The notes: a model not told the origin generated them from the sequence alone. A DNA stretch of 11,995 bases from WFQV01 sp964611145 (GCA_964611145.1 CAZSYM010000049.1:1-11995); one strand, 5' to 3'; counted from the stretch's first letter, positions 1 through 7,455 are shown. Translations and numbers: made by a program.

Positions 1-40
1 CATAATTCGATTGTGACAAAGGGCATAAGGAAAAAAAACT

Positions 41-57
41 TTTGTTTTTATATTTTT
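41..57 (+). promoter_or_regulatory. Possible promoter region of the T9SS cargo gene
   Basis: The 88 bases before the cargo gene are very AT-rich and contain TTTG (41-44) followed by TATATT (49-54). These loosely resemble elements of Bacteroidetes or sigma-70 promoters, but neither spacing fits a consensus. Only a purine stretch, AGGAAAG (81-87), lies almost against the ATG. It is listed because a promoter must lie in this region or further left, outside the window. Confidence 0.15.
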
Positions 58-88
58 CTTATTCTTTAGAAAATTTTATGAGGAAAGA

Positions 89-1279
89 ATGACGCGACGG
101 TATTTTATAATTCTATTTTTTACCCTCACACTATCGCTATTCGCTCAATATAGAATAACATACTCGTTGCGCTATTATCAACCTGGCGATAATGAATGGA
201 CGGAAATCCAAAAAGGAACGGTATCCGAAGGCGACCAAATCGTTTTTCCTCCCTACACTCTTACTGGAGATGCTCAGAATTACCAAAATCTTTATGAAGT
301 AGTTAAAGGTACGTCTTTCAAATTGGAAAACGGTTCTCTTAACGAAGATGTTTCCCTGGCGATATGTGTAATGGGCTTCGACAGAAACGCAGAAACTTAC
401 TATTTTAATCACGAGGTATTCTTTTTCATCGGTATTCAAGTGTTAGGAGCAAACAGCGGATTTCATGATTTCGATGATGTTTATGCCTTGAACAGCGGGC
501 ATTATGCTTACGTGCAAATTCCCAACGACCAAGACTTGCAAAACGAATTAAACCATTTAAGAATAGACATCGATGACGTGGACTTCGGTTATTATCAAAA
601 CAATGAATTTAATCAAAACGGCATTCACTATGAAAACAGAAGCTCTTATTTAGAAGTGCAACTTTCCCATTTTTCGAAATTCGGCGGAGGCAGACGCAGT
701 ATAATGCCCGTCGAGTTAACTTCTTTTTCCGCAAATGTAATGGGGAAAAACGTAAGGTTGGAATGGACGACCGCGACGGAGAAAAATAATTACGGTTTTG
801 AAATCGAAAGACGCAACTTGGAAAATCCATGGCTGAAAATAGGTTTTGTCCCGGGCGCAGGGAACAGCAATTCCCCGAAAACATACTTCTTTCACGACAA
901 AAACCTCTTCCCGGGCGAATTTTTCTACCGCTTGAAACAAATAGATTTGAACGGACAATTCGAATATTCTCCTTCTATCAAGGTCAATCTTTCTTCTGCC
1001 GACGAATTCGAGCTTTATCAAAACTATCCCAACCCGTTCAATCCTTCCACAAATATTTCTTTCTCCGTACCAACTGAATCCGAAGTAACGATAAAAATAT
1101 TCGACGCTCTCGGGAAGGAGCTAATGACTTTTGTTAAGGGGAAATTTGCCGCCGGGACATACACGAAAAGACTTGATGCAAAAAATCTTCCGAGCGGAAT
1201 TTACTTTTACACACTGGAAACCGAAAGTCCAAGCGGAACGAAACTCATAGCAACAAAGAAATTTATTCTCATAAAATAG
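89..1279 (+). CDS. Secreted protein with C-terminal type IX secretion (Por) sorting domain
   Basis: This 396-residue protein is predicted to be exported by Sec and then carried across the outer membrane by the type IX secretion system. Residues 1-19 form a signal peptide: an RR start, a hydrophobic core and a likely cut at LFA|Q. Residues 20-205 are rich in aromatic residues and Asn and match no family I recognise; they end in the HFSKFGGG motif that often closes such domains. Residues 207-300 (from MPVELTSFSA, through LEWTTATEKNNYGFEIERR, to FFYRLKQIDLNGQFEYSP) form a fibronectin-III-like module commonly found just before T9SS tails. Residues 309-396 are the type A sorting domain: YQNYPNPFNPST, then IFDALGKE, LPSGIYFYTL and a basic end. 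The domain architecture is secure but the function of the N-terminal part is unknown. It is the only plus-strand gene here and converges on the metal-exporter gene. The ATG at 89 is the only start that preserves the signal peptide. Confidence 0.9.
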   Translation: MTRRYFIILFFTLTLSLFAQYRITYSLRYYQPGDNEWTEIQKGTVSEGDQIVFPPYTLTGDAQNYQNLYEVVKGTSFKLENGSLNEDVSLAICVMGFDRNAETYYFNHEVFFFIGIQVLGANSGFHDFDDVYALNSGHYAYVQIPNDQDLQNELNHLRIDIDDVDFGYYQNNEFNQNGIHYENRSSYLEVQLSHFSKFGGGRRSIMPVELTSFSANVMGKNVRLEWTTATEKNNYGFEIERRNLENPWLKIGFVPGAGNSNSPKTYFFHDKNLFPGEFFYRLKQIDLNGQFEYSPSIKVNLSSADEFELYQNYPNPFNPSTNISFSVPTESEVTIKIFDALGKELMTFVKGKFAAGTYTKRLDAKNLPSGIYFYTLETESPSGTKLIATKKFILIK

Positions 1280-1296
1280 AATCACATTGAATTAAA

Positions 1297-1322
1297 AAGC
1301 CGATTCCGGAAAGAATCGGCTT
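1297..1322 (-). terminator. Intrinsic terminator between convergent genes
   Basis: A perfect 10-bp inverted repeat, AAGCCGATTC (1297-1306) and GAATCGGCTT (1313-1322), encloses a 6-base loop. On the minus strand the stem ends in a run of T (complement of A 1294-1298), the classical form, 15 nt after the exporter stop codon. On the plus strand the tail is only TT, so it would serve the cargo gene less well, though a bidirectional role is likely in this 58-bp convergent gap. Confidence 0.85.
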
Positions 1323-1337
1323 AACCGAACTGCGTTC

Positions 1338-2366
1338 TTAAAATCCGAAGGCAAGTCCCGCAAAGCCCATTAACAACCCGGCGATTATGTTTATAATTTT
1401 AAGAACGACAAAGCTTCTTCCCGATTCCGCAATCAAAGGCAGGGTACCGTGTCCATCCTGCACAATTGAGCTGGCAAGTAAAATGCTGAAGGGAAGACTG
1501 CCTTGGGCGAAAAGCGTTACGAAAATCATGTGAGGACCCGATTCGGGAATAATGCCGATTAAAACGGCAATGAATAGAACCGTTATGTAATTCGCTTGTA
1601 TCCACGCCTGCACATCGAGAAACATTTCAAGAAAATATATCACTAACAACGAAGCGAACGTCCAGAGAAATACACGTAGCAAGTGCTTTTTCAAAACGTG
1701 TGCCCAGAGGTGTTCTTCCAAAAAGTGATCGGGAACGGTAAGAACCACAAAAAGGGAAAAAAGCAGAACCGCAAGCAAAGTTACTTTAATCCAATTCCAT
1801 TCCCGAGGACCGATTGAGCCACCAATCAATAACAACAAGGTAAAAAGTATTATAGAAAGTAAAAGCACTCGTTCGAACGAAATATTTTTCAATTGCCACA
1901 ATATTTTCCCCTTGGGAAAACAATTGCATGTTTCGACGGCGTGTATGGGAAGTTTTTTCTCCGAAAACTCTTCTGTAATAAATCGACGCTTTACCACTAA
2001 GTCCGTCAAAACCCCGAAAAGGAATCCCACGGCGGCTATTATAAGGGTAAGTAACAGAGCCTTTGCGGGAAAAAGTGAAAACATCACAAATGCCTCGTCT
2101 CCGCTGGTAGCAATCATTGTGGCAACCAATGCACCAAAGCTCACAATGTTATGGGCATAAAGCGTAACCATTGTATAAGCTCCAAGGCATCCCGGAATTG
2201 CTCCGAAAAATACCCCCAGTAAATATTGCCCTAATTTGCTCCCTTTCAATTTTTCTTGCCATGAACCATGCGTTTCCACATTGATATACTCTATCAAAAG
2301 CATCATTGCAAAAACAAAGGTGGTAATCAATGTGGCTTTTTTAAGTATTTCAGCCAATGCCTCCAT
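1338..2366 (-). CDS. Putative 10-TM heavy-metal exporter (ArsP_2 / putative manganese transporter family)
   Basis: This 342-residue protein is almost entirely membrane segments. It matches the family annotated as putative 10-TM heavy-metal exporter or putative manganese transporter. Two halves carry related motifs, which suggests an internal duplication: residues 55-94 (GAIPGCLGAYTMVTLYA, then ATSGDEA) and residues 271-311 (GIIPESGPHMIFVTLFA, then IVQDGHG). The buried Gly/Pro, Asp, Glu and His residues of these repeats are the likely ion path. The loop between the halves holds His142, Cys147 and Cys149 (HAVETCNC), a plausible soft-metal or Zn/Mn site. Family membership is fairly secure; the transported ion is not established by sequence. 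It lies 85 nt downstream of the NifX-like gene on the same strand, with AGGGG (2373-2377) as ribosome binding site. That site lies inside an inverted repeat, described separately. Confidence 0.8.
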   Translation of the reverse strand: MEALAEILKKATLITTFVFAMMLLIEYINVETHGSWQEKLKGSKLGQYLLGVFFGAIPGCLGAYTMVTLYAHNIVSFGALVATMIATSGDEAFVMFSLFPAKALLLTLIIAAVGFLFGVLTDLVVKRRFITEEFSEKKLPIHAVETCNCFPKGKILWQLKNISFERVLLLSIILFTLLLLIGGSIGPREWNWIKVTLLAVLLFSLFVVLTVPDHFLEEHLWAHVLKKHLLRVFLWTFASLLVIYFLEMFLDVQAWIQANYITVLFIAVLIGIIPESGPHMIFVTLFAQGSLPFSILLASSIVQDGHGTLPLIAESGRSFVVLKIINIIAGLLMGFAGLAFGF

Positions 2367-2371
2367 CGCAC

Positions 2372-2416
2372 ACCCCTATTTTATTTACCGATTAGATTAA
2401 AATTGCAAAAAGGGGT
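2372..2416 (-). promoter_or_regulatory. Inverted repeat overlapping the exporter ribosome binding site
   Basis: Within the 85-nt gap before the exporter gene, minus-strand ACCCCT (from 2416 down to 2411) can pair with AGGGGT (2377-2372). Three more A-T pairs follow after one mismatch. The AGGGGT arm contains the only Shine-Dalgarno-like sequence for the exporter. Folded RNA would hide this site. The loop is long (about 25 nt) and AT-rich, so the structure is modest and its role is inferred. Confidence 0.35.
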
Positions 2417-2451
2417 TTCATTACAGCCTAAAAATTTCTTGGTTACACGCA

Positions 2452-2805
2452 TTAATGTTCTTCGATACTCCTTTTCAACGTAGGTTTATCCAAGGGAAGA
2501 AGATTATTCTCGAGAAATTCTTGGAGCGCCTTGCGGGCCGGGAGTCCCCGCACCAAGAAAATATCCGCGCCTTCCTCCTTGAGCACTTCAAAGGCATAAG
2601 GACCGATATTACCCACGAAAAATTTTTTTACACCCTGCCGAACCAAATTTCTAAGCTCGGCATGATCATCGCTATGTCCTTTATTCCCGCGCACTTCCAA
2701 GTGCTTGCTTTCCGTATCATAAATTAAGTAATAGGGTGCATGTCCGAACCTTTTGGCAATTTTACTTTCGAGTGTTTCGCCTTCCGTTGCAAACAAAAGC
2801 TTCAT
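2452..2805 (-). CDS. NifX/NifB-type dinitrogenase iron-molybdenum cofactor-binding family protein
   Basis: This small cytoplasmic protein (117 residues) belongs to the Nitro_FeMo-Co / MTH1175-like fold. The pattern is clear: an N-terminal strand MKLLFATEGETLESKIAKRF, then FGHAPYYLIYD (20-30), the HxxxH stretch with His44 and His48 (GHSDDHAEL), VKKFFVGNIGPYAFEVLKEEGADIFLV (59-85) and a C-terminal helix. Proteins of this family bind Fe-S or Fe-Mo clusters in nitrogenase assembly, but stand-alone members are common in non-fixing bacteria and have no agreed role. No nif gene is visible here, so a nitrogenase role should not be assumed. His22, His44 and His48 are possible ligands. A strong GGAGG ribosome binding site (2810-2814) fixes the start. 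The metal-exporter gene follows 85 nt downstream, which suggests a metal-related job. Confidence 0.87.
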   Translation of the reverse strand: MKLLFATEGETLESKIAKRFGHAPYYLIYDTESKHLEVRGNKGHSDDHAELRNLVRQGVKKFFVGNIGPYAFEVLKEEGADIFLVRGLPARKALQEFLENNLLPLDKPTLKRSIEEH

Positions 2806-2894
2806 CTTTCCTCCGTATCATAAGATTATTTTCGAACAATGGATTTCAAAAATCACAAACGAAAAATCAAACTTAATCAAAGGAAAGATAAAGC

Positions 2895-2924
2895 GAAAGC
2901 CCGCTCACAAGGGAACGGGCTTTC
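2895..2924 (-). terminator. Intrinsic terminator after the DUF4837 lipoprotein gene
   Basis: A perfect 9-bp inverted repeat, GAAAGCCCG (2895-2903) and CGGGCTTTC (2916-2924), has a 12-base loop. It lies 36 nt past the DUF4837 stop codon on the minus strand and before the NifX-like gene. The following minus-strand sequence is T-rich but interrupted (GCTTTATCTTTCC), so the tail is weaker than ideal. It separates the lipoprotein gene from the metal-related pair. Confidence 0.75.
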
Positions 2925-2960
2925 ATCTATTTCGGGTTTCTTTTTGGGGGAGGGAACTTT

Positions 2961-4046
2961 CTAATCCAGCTCGTCAAGCAAATCCTCAATACGTTCCTTG
3001 CTCATATCATTCTTCGTCATAAACGATTGCAACAGAACGTCGACTTGTTGAATAATTTGTTTCTTCTTGTATTTCGGGGCATATATGGAACCGTCTAACA
3101 TATAAAGTCTGTGGGTTTTCTCGTCATAAAAAGTATAATTAACAAAGGGACCTCCCATGCTCTTGTCGGTCATTCTCCATAATCCTTGCGTCATCAAAGC
3201 ATAACGTCCTTTAAAATTAACTTCCGTAGTGGTGCGATATTCGTCGGCAATCTCGACATAATTAGTATCGTCCGAAGCTCGGTAATATTTCTTGGTAAGT
3301 CTGTTTCTCAACGCATAAACGGAGTCGGCGTTCAGATAAACCGGAGAGGCGTTATCCATCCAATAAACAAATACCCACCGTTCCACGTTCGTGTTTGGTG
3401 CCCGTCGCAACCAAACAAAGTGTGCCGCTGAATCGTCTTTTGCCAAAAGATAATCCGTTTGAACGTAGATAATCCATCCGTACTTCTTCAGGAATTTAGC
3501 TTCCGCTTTTCTGTTTTCATAAATTCTGGCGTATAATTTCTCATAAAGCCTTTGATTGGAAATCTTCTGAAAATATTTCACCAAATTATCATGATCAAAA
3601 AGTATATCCTTTTTAAGCTTTTCCATTGTTGGAGCGGTTAGAATCATCACCAGTTGATTTTTAGCCCATAAATCATACTTGTTAATAACATGTACGGAAT
3701 CGCTCACTACAAGTCTTTTAACCGTGCTATCTAAAATTCCGCCGATATACTTGGACGTCTCGCTGCCCGAATTCAAAGGAGCAACAATAATAATGTTTTT
3801 CCGGTTTTTAAAATTGTAAAGCTGTTCCAGTGGGATACGTTTTAGTTTGAAGAGTTTTTCGGGTTGAGGAGTATAAATAATTTTAGCGAACACGTCCAAA
3901 AGGGTTCCCTCCAAATCATAATATTCGGAAGAATCCGCCACAACAATTATTTCATCCTCTAAGCCTGTCGCAGGTTTTTTAACGTTACACGAGTTTGCCA
4001 ACGTTATAAAAAACACACCTACAAGCAACAACACTAATTTTTTCAT
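2961..4046 (-). CDS. DUF4837 family lipoprotein
   Basis: A 361-residue protein of unknown function, predicted to be a lipoprotein. Residues 1-19 are a lipoprotein signal and Cys20, in LANSC, is the likely lipidated residue; short polar sequence follows. The body matches DUF4837, a family I know mainly from Bacteroidetes/Chlorobi. The C-terminal part carries its most recognisable motif, QGLWRMTDKSMGGPFVNYTF (287-306), then LYMLDGSIYAPKYKKK (314-329) and a basic and acidic C-terminal helix. Residues 84-90 (NIIIVAP) begin another conserved block. No catalytic residues can be proposed. A GGAG sequence just before the ATG serves as ribosome binding site, although the spacing is short. The gene is flanked by its own candidate promoter and terminator, so it may be a separate transcription unit despite following the kinase-like gene by only 80 nt. 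Confidence 0.85.
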   Translation of the reverse strand: MKKLVLLLVGVFFITLANSCNVKKPATGLEDEIIVVADSSEYYDLEGTLLDVFAKIIYTPQPEKLFKLKRIPLEQLYNFKNRKNIIIVAPLNSGSETSKYIGGILDSTVKRLVVSDSVHVINKYDLWAKNQLVMILTAPTMEKLKKDILFDHDNLVKYFQKISNQRLYEKLYARIYENRKAEAKFLKKYGWIIYVQTDYLLAKDDSAAHFVWLRRAPNTNVERWVFVYWMDNASPVYLNADSVYALRNRLTKKYYRASDDTNYVEIADEYRTTTEVNFKGRYALMTQGLWRMTDKSMGGPFVNYTFYDEKTHRLYMLDGSIYAPKYKKKQIIQQVDVLLQSFMTKNDMSKERIEDLLDELD

Positions 4047-4074
4047 AGCTCCAACCTATTTTTTAATTGCGTGG

Positions 4075-4080
4075 ATTATA
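4075..4080 (-). promoter_or_regulatory. Candidate -10 box upstream of the DUF4837 gene
   Basis: On the minus strand the sequence TGTATAAT occurs in the 80-bp gap before the DUF4837 gene. The TATAAT part is an exact sigma-70-type -10 hexamer and the TG resembles an extended -10. No convincing -35 box is present at the usual spacing. It would give a leader of about 20 nt. Confidence 0.35.
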
Positions 4081-4126
4081 CAGGGGGAAAGGAAAGTAAG
4101 TTTCAGACAAAAAACATTTTCCTCTA

Positions 4127-4795
4127 TCAAAGCGGGACGTTTTTCAAAATCAAATCCAGGCTGGGGAAGAACCATGCATAAAGCCCCCATAAGGTGAAGC
4201 CGACGGAAAGCGGTATGACAAGATTATCGTCCGCCCAGCCGTAGGAAATGTTTTCTCCGATTGCTCCAACAGCAACGGCAACAACGGCTAACAAATATTC
4301 CTCCGGCGTTCCGAGGAGCTTGGGGGTAAACATAACCGCAATACTTCCAAACACAAAAAATGCCGTGGTTCCCTCCAAACTCTTAGCCAAAAATTTATGC
4401 TTACCGAAACGCCTACCAATTAAAGCCGCGGCAATATCTCCCACAATCAAAACGGTAAATGCCGTTACGAAAATCACCTTGGGGAAAATCAAAAGGCAAA
4501 GGAGAGCGGAAATCAAAACGTACGATGCCCCGTTGAGGTTTTTTTTCTTGGAGTCAACTTCGTGCTTACGCAACATAAATCCGAAAAGCGAATAAAACAA
4601 TTTTGAAAGAGAGGGAAAGACATAACGCCCCAAATCTATTGCCACCGAAAGAATGGTCAGAGGAATAATAATATCCAGAGCGGTCTGTCTGGGAATATAA
4701 TAATAAATTACGGGAATCGACAAGGATATAAGGTGAATCCCCTTTCTAATGAGTTCCACTTTGTAATCAATAGTAGCGACATCTGTATTATTCAT
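4127..4795 (-). CDS. Membrane kinase-like protein (dolichol/phytol/diacylglycerol kinase, SEC59/VTE5-type family)
   Basis: A 222-residue integral membrane protein with about six or seven hydrophobic segments. It carries the signature of the CTP-dependent lipid kinase / phosphatidate cytidylyltransferase-like superfamily: ELIRKGIHL (14-22) with the E..RK..H pattern, LNGASYVLIS (87-96), GDIAAALIGRRFGKHKF (119-135), KSLEGT (138-143) and ENISYGWADDNLVIPL (181-196). Characterised members phosphorylate dolichol, phytol or diacylglycerol at the membrane, usually from CTP; the substrate cannot be read from this sequence. Its start codon overlaps the ftsH stop as ATGA, so translation is probably coupled and its amount tied to FtsH. 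It could serve polyprenol or phytol salvage, or phospholipid turnover. Confidence is high for the family and low for the substrate. Confidence 0.85.
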   Translation of the reverse strand: MNNTDVATIDYKVELIRKGIHLISLSIPVIYYYIPRQTALDIIIPLTILSVAIDLGRYVFPSLSKLFYSLFGFMLRKHEVDSKKKNLNGASYVLISALLCLLIFPKVIFVTAFTVLIVGDIAAALIGRRFGKHKFLAKSLEGTTAFFVFGSIAVMFTPKLLGTPEEYLLAVVAVAVGAIGENISYGWADDNLVIPLSVGFTLWGLYAWFFPSLDLILKNVPL

Positions 4796-6876
4796 TCTTC
4801 TTTATCAACACTCCCTTTTTGTGCAGATTTTTTCCTTTCTTCCAAAAGTTTCTTTACGTGTTCGGGCAAATCCTCCGCATCGCTTTGTTCTTTCTGGCTT
4901 TCTCCGTTCTCACGTTTCAAAGGAGGTAATTCTTCACCGCGAATAATCTTATCTATTTCTTCGCCGTCAAGTATTTCGCGCTCCAACAGTTCTTTGGACA
5001 AACGATGAAGAATTTCAATATTTTCTTTGAGAATGGTGAGCGCTCTATCCATCCCTTCCTTCACGATTCTTTTTATTTCTTCATCGATTTGCTCGGCTGT
5101 CTTTTCACTATAATTTTGCTGTTTGGTTATTTCGCGTCCCAAGAAAATCTCTTCCTCGTTCTTTCCGTATGCAAGCGGTCCCAGTTTCTCGCTCATTCCC
5201 CACTCGCAAACCATTTTGCGTGCAAGTTCCGTAGCTCTTTCTATATCGTTACCCGCGCCGGTCGTAAGCTTGTTAAATATCAAAAGCTCGGCAGCACGTC
5301 CTCCCAACAGGGTAGCTATTTTGGTTTCGATATATTCTTTTGAATAAGTATGTTTTTCATCCATAGGTAAGTAATGAGTAATTCCCAACGCACGTCCGCG
5401 AGGAATAATAGTAACCTTGTGAACCGGGTCGGATTCGGGAAGCATTTTAGCAACAAGTACATGCCCGATTTCATGGTAAGCGGTAGTTTTCTTTTCCTCT
5501 TCGGAAATAATCATGCTTTTGCGCTCCATGCCCATCATCACTTTATCTTTCGCTTCCTCGAAATCTTCCATCGAAACGGAGCGTTTGTTTTTTCTTGCCG
5601 CCAAGAGCGCCGCTTCGTTAACGAGATTTGCCAATTCCGCGCCTGCCAAGCCGGGAGTTCCCTTTGCGAGCACCTTCAAATCCACATCTTTATCGAGAGG
5701 AATTTTTCTGGTGTGAACTTTCAAAATTCCTTCCCGTCCTTTAACGTCCGGGCGGTCAACCACTATTTGTCTATCGAATCTTCCCGGTCGGAGCAATGCG
5801 GGATCCAGCACATCGGGGCGATTTGTTGCGGCGATAATAATAACCCCGTTGTTCTGTTCGAAGCCGTCCATTTCCACCAGCAAGGCATTCAAGGTTTGTT
5901 CGCGTTCGTCATGTCCGCCTCCAAGACCGGCTCCACGGTGGCGTCCGACAGCATCAATTTCATCGATAAAAATTATACACGGTGCATTCTTCTTGCCTTG
6001 GTCGAACAAATCTCTCACGCGGCTTGCACCAACGCCGACAAACATTTCCACGAAATCCGCGCCGCTAATTGTAAAAAACGGTACCCCGGCTTCTCCCGCC
6101 ACGGCTCGTGCCAAAAGTGTTTTTCCCGTTCCCGGAGGTCCCAAGAGCAATACCCCTTTGGGAATCTTTCCGCCGAGACGTTGAAATTTCGTAGGCTCTT
6201 TTAGAAATTCGATTATCTCTTCCAATTCTTCTTTTGCCTCGTCCGCACCCGCAACATCTTTGAAGGTAACCTTCATCTGACTTTCGGAAAACATTTTGGC
6301 GCGGCTTTTACCGAAATTAAAAATTCCACGACTGCCCCCGGCACCCCCCTGCATGCGGCGCATAAAAAACACCCATACGCCTATAATCAAAATCCACGGC
6401 AAAAGTGTAAGGAGAATCGTCTCGAATTCATTGGACTCTTTAATAAACGTGTATTTGACCCCATGCTTTTCCCAGGCGTCCATTTCATCCTTAATTATGG
6501 GTTCCACAAGAGTTACGGTTATCTTGCGAACGGGAACGCCTTTTAGCATTTGCTTGTCTTTTAGTATTCCTTCCAGGCGATAATCGTTAACATCGGTTTT
6601 AAAAATTTTGGCGGAGACTATTTCATCCGAGTCCAGCAACTTCCGATAAGTCCCATAATCGACTTCCATTCCTCCGGCAGCATCTCCGCGCCAGAATTGC
6701 ATTATAACCACCGCGGCTATGATAACCGCTCCCCAGCTAAAGACGGTTTTGATTATTTTGCCCCAATCGAAATCGCCGTCAGGTTTCCCGCTACCGCCCG
6801 GACCGAGAGGAGTTTTTTTATCTCCCGACGGATTGTTGTTATTTTCTTCCATGTAATTTTTATTTTTGTTATCCAT
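4792..6876 (-). CDS. ftsH: ATP-dependent zinc metalloprotease FtsH
   Basis: A 694-residue membrane-anchored AAA+ protease that extracts and degrades membrane and short-lived cytosolic proteins as a hexamer. The N-terminus is hydrophilic and rich in Asn, Gly and Pro (1-38), then TM1 (about 40-61), a periplasmic domain (62-153), TM2 (154-172) and a Gly-rich linker. The AAA domain shows Walker A GPPGTGKT (246-253), the pore loop MFVGVG (278-283), Walker B IIFIDEID (301-308) and the second region of homology with GRFDR (365-369). The protease domain shows the zinc site HEIGH (468-472) and a third ligand at Asp544 in TGAGNDIERA. Ala in the common HEAGH is Ile here, which leaves the HExxH ligands intact. 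The acidic/basic C-terminal tail is moderately long. The gene begins 15 nt after hpt and overlaps the next gene by 4 nt. A second ATG at residue 9 is a less likely start. Confidence 0.98.
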   Translation of the reverse strand: MDNKNKNYMEENNNNPSGDKKTPLGPGGSGKPDGDFDWGKIIKTVFSWGAVIIAAVVIMQFWRGDAAGGMEVDYGTYRKLLDSDEIVSAKIFKTDVNDYRLEGILKDKQMLKGVPVRKITVTLVEPIIKDEMDAWEKHGVKYTFIKESNEFETILLTLLPWILIIGVWVFFMRRMQGGAGGSRGIFNFGKSRAKMFSESQMKVTFKDVAGADEAKEELEEIIEFLKEPTKFQRLGGKIPKGVLLLGPPGTGKTLLARAVAGEAGVPFFTISGADFVEMFVGVGASRVRDLFDQGKKNAPCIIFIDEIDAVGRHRGAGLGGGHDEREQTLNALLVEMDGFEQNNGVIIIAATNRPDVLDPALLRPGRFDRQIVVDRPDVKGREGILKVHTRKIPLDKDVDLKVLAKGTPGLAGAELANLVNEAALLAARKNKRSVSMEDFEEAKDKVMMGMERKSMIISEEEKKTTAYHEIGHVLVAKMLPESDPVHKVTIIPRGRALGITHYLPMDEKHTYSKEYIETKIATLLGGRAAELLIFNKLTTGAGNDIERATELARKMVCEWGMSEKLGPLAYGKNEEEIFLGREITKQQNYSEKTAEQIDEEIKRIVKEGMDRALTILKENIEILHRLSKELLEREILDGEEIDKIIRGEELPPLKRENGESQKEQSDAEDLPEHVKKLLEERKKSAQKGSVDKEE

Positions 6877-6891
6877 TGTTCTTTCTCTTGA

Positions 6892-7455
6892 TTATTCGCT
6901 TAAAACATAGATTGAGCGCAAATTTCTATACTTTTGCGCATAGTCCAAACCGTAACCTATCACAAATTTATTCGGTATTTCAAATCCAATATAGTCAATT
7001 TTTACGTCAAATTTAATAGCCTCTTTTTTGTAAAGAAGGCTAACTATTCGAAGACTTGCCGGTTCAAACTGTTCAATTAATTCTTCGATATACTTAATCG
7101 AAAGTCCGGAGTCCACAATATCCTCTACGACCACCACATGGCGGTCGTTGATATCCGCATTTAATTCCTTCAGTAGTCTTACCTTTCCGCTGGATATTTT
7201 CTCGTCGCCGTAACTGGAAAGTTTCAGAAAATCTATCTCGCATTTCAGATGAACTTCTCGTATCAAATCGGACAAAAATACAAACGAGCCGTTCAAAATT
7301 CCAATGAAAATAGGGAATTTCCCATGATAGTCCCTTGTCAATTCCTCGCCGAGCTCGGAAATCCTTTTCTTGATTTCCTCCTCTCTAATAAAAGGGACAA
7401 ATTTTTCATTACCAACCCAAATAACATCCTCGCCATCTTTTCTTAGTTCAGACAT
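6892..7455 (-). CDS. hpt: Hypoxanthine phosphoribosyltransferase
   Basis: This 187-residue cytoplasmic enzyme salvages hypoxanthine (and usually guanine) with PRPP to give IMP (GMP). The PRPP loop VVVVEDIVDSGLS (107-119) contains the acidic pair Glu111-Asp112 and the catalytic-base Asp115. The earlier loop FIGILNGSFVF (50-60) and the flexible-loop region KLSSYGDEKISSGKV (78-92) are typical. The purine-binding end FEIPNKFVIGYGLDYAQKYR (158-177) is close to the family consensus. The start overlaps the tilS 3' end by 13 nt, and AAGGTG (7464-7469), inside tilS, is a good ribosome binding site 8 nt before the ATG. This supports the start and suggests co-translation. The tilS-hpt-ftsH order is the same as in many Firmicutes and other bacteria. 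Confidence 0.96.
   Translation of the reverse strand: MSELRKDGEDVIWVGNEKFVPFIREEEIKKRISELGEELTRDYHGKFPIFIGILNGSFVFLSDLIREVHLKCEIDFLKLSSYGDEKISSGKVRLLKELNADINDRHVVVVEDIVDSGLSIKYIEELIEQFEPASLRIVSLLYKKEAIKFDVKIDYIGFEIPNKFVIGYGLDYAQKYRNLRSIYVLSE

Noticed and set aside
2452..2805. Nitrogen-fixation cluster
   Set aside because: The NifX-like protein alone does not indicate nitrogenase. No nifHDK, nifB radical-SAM or other nif gene is visible, and stand-alone members are widespread in non-fixing bacteria.
5374..6204. A 276-codon open frame on the plus strand opposite the FtsH AAA domain
   Set aside because: It is antisense to the conserved ATPase core of FtsH, shows no domain, and is explained by the absence of reverse-frame stops in that conserved region.
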